From Bathymodiolus brooksi (lineage: Eukaryota > Mollusca > Bivalvia > Mytilida > Modiolidae), in assembly GCA_963680875.1 (NCBI GenBank), contig OY804579.1:17065506-17129505 (forward strand): a stretch of DNA of 64,000 nucleotides, in the 5' to 3' direction. Numbering within the stretch: the first letter of the stretch is position 1; every line of letters begins with the position of its first letter. This document shows, one piece after another, positions 57,880 to 64,000 of this stretch. The notes beneath the pieces are model-generated. The model worked only from the letters and a program-made list of their open reading frames with translations, had not been told where the DNA came from and made no database searches. The translations under genes and the position numbers were made by a program.

Positions 57880-59980
57880 CTACAATGCAAGAAAAAAATA
57901 TTAATATTGTTTTTAATATTTATAATGCAAGAACAAATATTAATATTGTTTATGGATATTTACAATGCAAGAAAAAATATTAATATTGTTTATGAAATTT
58001 ACAATGCAAGAACAAATATTAATATTGTTTATGGATATTTACAATTCAAGAAAAAATATTAATATTGTTTATGAATATTTACAATGCAAGAAAAAATATT
58101 AATATTGTTTATGGATATTTACAATGCAAGAAAAAATATTAATATTGTTCATGAATATTTACAATGCAAGAACAAATATTAATATTGTTAATGGATATTT
58201 ACAATGCAAGAAAAAATATTAATATTGTTTATGAATATTTACAATGCAAGAAAAAATATTAATATTGTTTATGGATATTTACAATGCAAGAACAAATATT
58301 AATATTGTTTATGGATATTTACAATGCAAAAACAAATAATAATTTTGTGTATTAATAATTACAATGCAAGAAAAATATTAATATTGTTTTTAATATTTAT
58401 AATGCAAGAACAAATATTAATATTGTTTATGGATATTTACAATGCAAGAAAAAATATTAATATTGTTTATGAAATTTACAATGCAAGAACAAATATTAAT
58501 ATTGTTTATGGATATTTACAATTCAAGAAAAAATATTAATATTGTTTATGAATATTTACAATGCAAGAAAAAATATTAATATTGTTTATGGATATTTACA
58601 ATGCAAGAAAAAATATTAATATTGTTCATGAATATTTACAATGCAAGAACAAATATTAATATTGTTAATGGATATTTACAATGCAAGAAAAAATATTAAT
58701 ATTGTTTATGAATATTTACAATGCAAGAAAAAATATTAATATTGTTTATGGATATTTACAATGCAAGAACAAATATTAATATTGTTTATGGATATTTACA
58801 ATGCAAAAACAAATAATAATTTTGTGTATTAATAATTACAATGCAAGAAAAATATTAATAATGTTTATGAATATTTACAATGCAAGAAAAAATATTAATA
58901 AACTTTATGAATATTTACAATGGGAGAAAAATATTAATAAACTTCATAAATATTTACAATGCAAGAAGACATATTCAATATTGTTTATGAATATTAACAA
59001 TGCAAGAAAAAAATTAATATTGTTTATAAATATTTAAAATGCAAGAACAAATATTAATATTGTTTATGGTTATTTACAATGCAAGAACAAATATTAATAT
59101 TCTTTATGAATATTTACATTGCAAGAACAATATTAATATTGTTTATGAATATTTACAATGCAAGAAAAATATTAATAAACTTTATAAATATCTGCAATGC
59201 AAAATGAAGTTTTTAATATTGTTTATGAATATTTACAATGCAAGAAAAAAATTAATATTGTTTATGAATATTTACAATGCAAGAAAATATATTAATAAAC
59301 TTTATGAATATTTACAATGGAAGAAAAATATTAATAAACTTTATAAATATTTACAATGCAAGAAAGCAAAATTGTTTATGAATATTTACAATGTAAGAAC
59401 AAATATTAATATTGTTTATGAATATTTACAATAGAAGAACAAATATTAATATTGTTTATTAATATTTACAATGCAAGAAAAAATATTAATAATGTTTATG
59501 AATATTTACAATAGAAGAACAAATATTAATATTGTTTATTATTATTTACAATGCAAGAAAAAATATTAATAATGTTTATGAATATTTACAATGCAAGAGC
59601 AAATATTAATAAACTTGATGAATATTTACAATGCAAGAAAGATATTAATAAACTTTATGAATATTTGCAATGCAAGAAAAAATATTAATATTGTTTATGA
59701 ATATCTACAATACAAGAAAATATATTAATAAACTTGAAGAATATGTACAATGCAAGAAAAATATTAATAAAGTTTATGAATATTTACAAAGCAAGAAGAA
59801 ATATTTAATATTGCTTATGAATATTCACAATGCAAGAAAAATATTGATAATGTTTATTAATATTTACAATGCAAAAAAAATCATATTGTTTATTAATACA
59901 TGTAGTTACAATGCAAGAAAACAGATAAATATTGTTTATTAAAAAAATACAATGCAAAATGTAAAAGTATGTTTACTTTC
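57880..59980. repeat. 40-bp AT-rich minisatellite downstream of the oxidase gene
   Basis: Unit of about 40 bp (TTTACAATGCAAGAAAAAAT then ATTAATATTGTTTATGGATA). In the first part, a 12-unit block of 477 bp occurs twice: the variant ACAATGCAAAAACAAATAAT is at 58321 and 58798. Later units drift, with deletions and an ATTAATAAACTTTATG variant. Runs of 60-130 codon frames here are repeat artefacts. It begins about 107 bp after the stop codon. Confidence 0.96.
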
Positions 59981-60042
59981 AGAAAGTTTTCCTTGATATT
60001 GTTTTTGAATTTAATTTGCAGTCCAATGCCTTCTATTATTAG

Positions 60043-60120
60043 CTGTTATTTGATAATTGGCACTCCAACCAGAATGCTCAAAGGAAATCTGTGATTATAA
60101 CGTTGCTAATTGCAATAAGC
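60043..60120 (+). CDS. Exon-like frame, death-domain-like (tentative)
   Basis: Acceptor-like TTCTATTATTAG and donor AGC/GTAAGT bound 78 nt open in phase 0: LLFDNWHSNQNAQRKSVIIT then LLIAIS. The W-H-S-x-x-N-A-x-R-K-S-x-I pattern is reminiscent of the C-terminal helices of death domains. No neighbouring start or stop identifies a whole gene. Confidence 0.35.
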
Positions 60121-60293
60121 GTAAGTTCCTTCATTCGGGAAAATCAGATGGTTGTTATTTTCTATTAAATACTTTATACATTTACCTTTATAACAAATAC
60201 TAGCAATGTCATATTAAGGGTGTACCATACACTACAGGGAGATAACTCTTTAAAATCAGTTGAGCATTTTGATCATATGATGTTTGTATGCAG

Positions 60294-60353
60294 ATTTCAA
60301 GCATCTCGGTGATCAAAACCACAGAGAGAAAAGCTACTATGTGGCTAGTGAAT
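60294..60353 (+). CDS. Exon-like frame (weak)
   Basis: Acceptor TTTGTATGCAG, then 60 nt in phase 0, weak donor AAT/GTATAG that is lost in copy 2 (TTATAG). Confidence 0.2.
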
Positions 60354-60408
60354 GTATAGCTCTGAGTCTGTTGGTTGGAATTTGCTAAAATTTTGATATT
60401 TATTACAG

Positions 60409-60513
60409 TGGATATATTCAAACACACTGCCAAAAAAAAATAAGAAAATTAAACGAGCAGATCAAATTTTACCTGATGTGTATGGTACCACATTAAACAT
60501 GAAAAAGAATACC
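60409..60513 (+). CDS. Exon-like frame, 35 codons (tentative)
   Basis: Acceptor TATTTATTACAG and donor ACC/GTGAGT bound 105 nt open in phase 0, Lys-rich then QILPDVYGTTLN. In copy 2 the A run is one base shorter (104 nt), which would break phase. Confidence 0.35.
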
Positions 60514-60761
60514 GTGAGTTATCCGATATATATGTATATTTTAAAATGTATTTCTATTGCATATGTTTTGTATTACCTTATTGTGATGCTGTTGTACACC
60601 TTTTTGACATCATATACTTATATGAAAAAAATTGCAAAATTATTATCCTTTAATATTGTTTACCAATAATATATTTGTATTACAACCAATAATATACCAT
60701 TTTGATAGTATGTTGATGGCGGAAAAATAAATGTCTCCGTTATATCTTCAGAAAGTTTGAA

Positions 60762-61053
60762 GATACCAAAGGGGCAATCAGAAACCGTATATCTAAGATA
60801 CCAAAGGGAGGTAATCAGAAACCGTATATCTAAGATACCAAAGGGAGGTAATCAGAAACCGTATATCTAAGATACCAAAGGGAGGTAATCAGAAACCGTA
60901 TATCTAAGATACCAAAGGGAGGTAATCAGAAACCGTATATCTAAGATACCAAAGGGAGGTAATCAGAAACCGTATATCTAAGATACCAAAGGGAGGTAAT
61001 CAGAAACCGTATATCTAAGATACCAAAGGGAGGTAATCAGAAACCGTATATCG
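60762..61053. repeat. 37-bp tandem repeat, about 8 copies
   Basis: Unit GATACCAAAGGGAGGTAATC plus 17 bp ending TATATCTAA. It equals the end of family A (reverse orientation), so it is a local expansion of that element's end. Confidence 0.93.
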
Positions 61054-61165
61054 AAGAAGAACAGACAAAACAATGCCCAAAAGTAAAAGTACAAACGGAC
61101 AAATAACGATCGACAAACCATACATATAAAACTAAAGATCGAGTAACACGAACCCCTTAAGGATT
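61025..61165 (-). repeat. Dispersed repeat family A, reverse copy
   Basis: Continues from the last 37-bp unit: GAAGAAGAACAGACAAAACA, AAACTAAAGATCGAGTAACA, CGAACCCC. Confidence 0.85.
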
Positions 61166-61734
61166 CTTCCGGAGGAGATATAGACAATAGAGGCTAATGT
61201 ATGCGGCGCGTCCCATTTGCGCCTTTTCACATGATATTTGAGACGAAAACAATTCCCATTTGCGCTTCAAAGTTGCACACTTTTGCGCCCTTTTCAAATA
61301 CGCATCTTTGTAAAACGACAGCACATTTGAACTTTTTATCTAAATTTGTCTACCTCTTCCGTTTGCGAGACTTTGTCTGTTGTAAATGTTCACATGTCCG
61401 TTCTAGCCTGATATTTGTACCCAACCCAACGGATATATCTTTTCCTCGTTATCTATCCTGACTGGTACTTCCTTCACAAGTCAAACAAAAAGTCAAGTTT
61501 CTCCTTATCAGTTCGTGACTGTGGTGCAACATCTGAAATGTGTCTAATCTTGATGTAGTTAACAGTTTGTATTTGTCAAATGGCATCCAGAAATACAAAA
61601 ATAGACGGATGCGACGAATAAAATGTGTTCACCCTATAATACATGTACATACAGAAAGTTGAGGCGCACAAGGGTTCTATGAATCTTCTATGAAAATACA
61701 GGTAAGGTAAAGTACGAGGCGCAAAACGGTTAGT
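61166..61734. other. Unrecognised stretch with repeated TTTGCGC motifs
   Basis: CATTTGCGCC, CATTTGCGCT and TTTTGCGCCC recur on the plus strand at 61215-61293; GGCGCACAAGG and AGGCGCAAAACGG at 61660-61722. No gene. Confidence 0.4.
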
Positions 61735-61739
61735 AATTA

Positions 61740-62215
61740 GTTGCGCAAATGCCCTTTCAATTGAAATGTGAAAGTTTTCCCAGTAGTTAATTACTGCACC
61801 AGGGGACCTATAAACAGCACATACAAAACTTTTAATTCTAGGGAAGATTACTTCTAACCAAATTAACTCTCCCCCATTAAACTCTAAATCATTGCGTCTC
61901 ATTACGTGCAAGTAATCTGCAGTGGAAACCAAGACTCCGCCACCAAAACAGATTCTGTCGTTCATGATATCCTGGTAGTTTAATATCCGATATAAGAATA
62001 TTTTCATCTACATGACTTTCAGTAGCACAAATTATTGATGAGTCATTACTTATGATTTGTAAATGATCAAGTTTATGTGTAATACTTCTACAGTTCCAAT
62101 GAAAAACACTGACTTCACCTACCTTAGTTTCTGGTCCAGGATTTTCAGCTACATCATTGCCCAAAAGCAAAAGTTGTAAAAGTAACAAGGTAAATGATAT
62201 GTTTTGACAAAAGCA
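61740..62215 (-). pseudogene. CR1-like LINE: 2A-like leader and endonuclease fragment, frameshifted
   Basis: Minus-strand frame: a Leu-rich stretch (LLLLQLLLLGN), DVAENPGP, a linker, then APE-endonuclease-type blocks FHWNCRSI, IICATESHV, and, after a frameshift near 61960, GGGVLVST, GGELIWLEV and VCAVYRSPG. Homology ends at AFAQ (about 61740). DVAENPGP matches the 2A recoding motif D-V-E-x-N-P-G-P except Glu to Ala. 2A-like leaders are known in LINEs of this kind in molluscs and other invertebrates. There is no ATG in the open frame; an ATG at about 62216 is in another frame. RT absent. Confidence 0.8.
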
Positions 62216-62429
62216 TCAAAATAAGTTTTTATTGATGAAACTTATAATTTATTAGAGACAGTCGATGTATGATTAAAAATAAAACTAATAAGACGTAGAA
62301 TGACAATTTTAAGGAAACCAGCACGTTTTTGACAACGACTGATCTAGTTCTGAGATAAAATGAACCTATCGCAATTCTGTAAGCGACAATGTCATTACCC
62401 ATTATCAAGCACAAAAATCAAATAAAAAT
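62216..62429 (-). other. Probable LINE 5' untranslated sequence
   Basis: Lies between the LINE frame and the shared repeat 62430-62745; no gene. Confidence 0.4.
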
Positions 62430-62740
62430 TATTACATTATTCCCTTGTTTCTTCATATTTTGTCATTTAAGTTAAAAGTTGTTCCATACTGTTGTTCGGG
62501 TGTTCTTGGTTTTTGGTATTTGTGCTGTTCCCTGCTATTAATATTATATCTTTCTCTTTTTTAGTTAACTGTCTCGATAGATTAATTGTTTGTTGATTAA
62601 CATTAAGTGAGCAAAATCTCAGTTTTATTCATAACGAGGACAAGATTACATACAAAACATTTATAATAGATAAAAAGTTACACTTTTATGGAGCTAGTAT
62701 GAGTGAATTAATAAAATGTACATATATAATGTACATGTAC
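62430..62740 (-). repeat. Dispersed element, uninterrupted copy (partner 20700-21281)
   Basis: Carries the empty site (AACTAAAAAAGAGAAAG, reverse strand) for the SINE at 20877-21163. Confidence 0.88.
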
Positions 62741-64000
62741 AATAGAAGAACAAATATTAATATTGTTTATTAATATTTACAATGCAAGAAAAAATATTAA
62801 TAATGTTTATGAATATTTACAATGCAAGAGCAAATATTAATAAACTTGATGAATATTTACAATGCAAGAAAGATATTAATAAACTTTATGAATATTTGCA
62901 ATGCAAGAAAAAATATTAATATTGTTTATGAATATCTACAATACAAGAAAATATATTAATAAACTTGAAGAATATGTACAATGCAAGAAAAATATTAATA
63001 AACTTTATGAATATTTACAAAGCAAGAAGAAATATTTAATATTGCTTATGAATATTCACAATGCAAGAAAAATATTGATAATGTTTATTAATATTTACAA
63101 TGCAAAAAAAAATCATATTGTTTATTAATACATGTAGTTACAATGCAAGAAAACAGATAAATATTGTTTATTAAAAAAATACAATGCAAAATGTAAAAGT
63201 ATGTTTACTTTCAGAAAGTTTTCCTTGATATTGTTTTTTAATTTAATTTGCAGTCCAATGCCTTCTATTATTAGCTGTTATTTAATAATTGGCACTCCAA
63301 CCAGAATGCTCAAAGGAAATCTGTGATTATAACGTTGCTAATTGCAATAAGCGTAAGTTCCTTCATTCGGGAAAATCAGATGGTTGTTATTTTCTATTAA
63401 ATACTTTATACATTTACCTTTATAACAAATACTAGCAATGTCATATTAAGGGTGTACCATACACTACAGGGAGATAACTCTTTAAAATCAGTTGAGCATT
63501 TTGATCATATGATGTTTGTATGCAGATTTCAAGCATCTCGGTGATCAAAACCACAGAGAGAAAAGCTACTATGTGGCTAGTGAATTTATAGCTCTGAGTC
63601 TGTTGGTTGGAATTTGCTAAAATTTTGATATTTATTACAGTGGATATATTCAAACACACTGCCAAAAAAAATAAGAAAATTAAACGAGCAGATCAAATTT
63701 TACCTGATGTGTATGGTACCACATTAAACATGAAAAAGAATACCGTGAGTTATCCGATATATATGTATATTTTAAAATGTATTTCTATTGCATATGTTTT
63801 GTATTACCTTATTGTGATGCTGTTGTACACCTTTTTGACATCATATACTTATATGAAAAAAATTGCAAAATTATTATCCTTTAATATTGTTTACCAATAA
63901 TATATTTGTATTACAACCAATAATTTACCATTTTGATAGTATGTTGATGGCGGAACAATAAATGTCTCCGTTATATCTTCAGAAAGTTTGAAGATACCAA
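62741..64000 (+). repeat. Segmental duplication, copy 2, running off the window
   Basis: Second copy of 59510-60769. It includes minisatellite units (62741-63190) and exon-like frames at 63275-63352 and 63641-63744. Confidence 0.95.

Larger units (their letters stand above)
59510..60769 (+). repeat. Segmental duplication, copy 1
   Basis: Matches 62741-64000 nearly base for base (offset 3231-3232), from inside the minisatellite to GAAGATACCAA. Differences seen include GAATGTATAG/GAATTTATAG, a 9A/8A run and GGAAAAATA/GGAACAATA. Confidence 0.95.

Noticed and set aside
58324..59942. Asn/Lys/Tyr-rich ORFs (LQCKKNINKLYEY type)
   Set aside because: They come from translating the 40-bp AT-rich minisatellite; the period is not a multiple of 3.

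Overview
The window looks like a stretch of an AT-rich bivalve mollusc genome; the species cannot be fixed from the sequence alone. Evidence: GT-AG introns; three tRNA-derived SINE-like families with A/B-box heads; an element built of about 165-bp tandem monomers that resembles the bivalve pearl/BIV160 type; a DZIP3-like HEPN exon of the kind amplified in bivalves; and very few long ORFs. No bacterial, organellar or viral gene organisation is present.

Layout. (1) 1-18086 is one unbroken satellite array of a 58-bp monomer: 312 units tile it, two of them 5 bp short, with 52-unit (3016 bp) and 35-unit (2025 bp) higher-order duplications. Its right edge runs, on the minus strand, into an exon for the N-terminal part of a DZIP3-like HEPN domain (18045-18270). 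The last monomer is in frame with that exon, so the satellite appears to have grown out of an exon/intron boundary. (2) 18.3-23.7 kb holds transposon debris: a 3' L1/Tx1-like LINE fragment, SINEs, a fold-back repeat and a MITE. (3) 23728-29302 is a TA-flanked Tc1/mariner-superfamily element with a decayed long-spacer DDE transposase. A second element (25286-28540) made of 332-bp dimeric repeats has inserted near the transposase C-terminus. (4) 29.3-46.3 kb is dispersed repeats, a decayed transposon ORF (32.4-33.2 kb), hairpins, and an orphan open frame (35329-35577).

(5) 46417-57772 (+) carries the one intact cellular gene I can reconstruct. Nine exons with matching splice phases give a 607-residue FAD-dependent sugar-1,4-lactone oxidase (L-gulonolactone/D-arabinono-lactone oxidase family), with an N-terminal extension that starts with a predicted acylation signal. 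Its introns hold SINEs, dispersed repeats and a reverse-transcriptase relic. (6) About 110 bp past its stop codon a 40-bp AT-rich minisatellite begins (57880-59980). It is followed by a segment with exon-like, splice-flanked frames that is repeated 3.23 kb later (59510-60769 and 62741-64000). Between the two copies lie a 37-bp tandem expansion and a CR1-like LINE 5' fragment with a 2A-like motif.

Only two cellular coding units are supported: the partial HEPN exon and the oxidase gene. Nearly everything else is mobile or tandemly repeated DNA, and several insertions can be ordered relative to one another from nesting, target-site duplications and one empty site inside the window.
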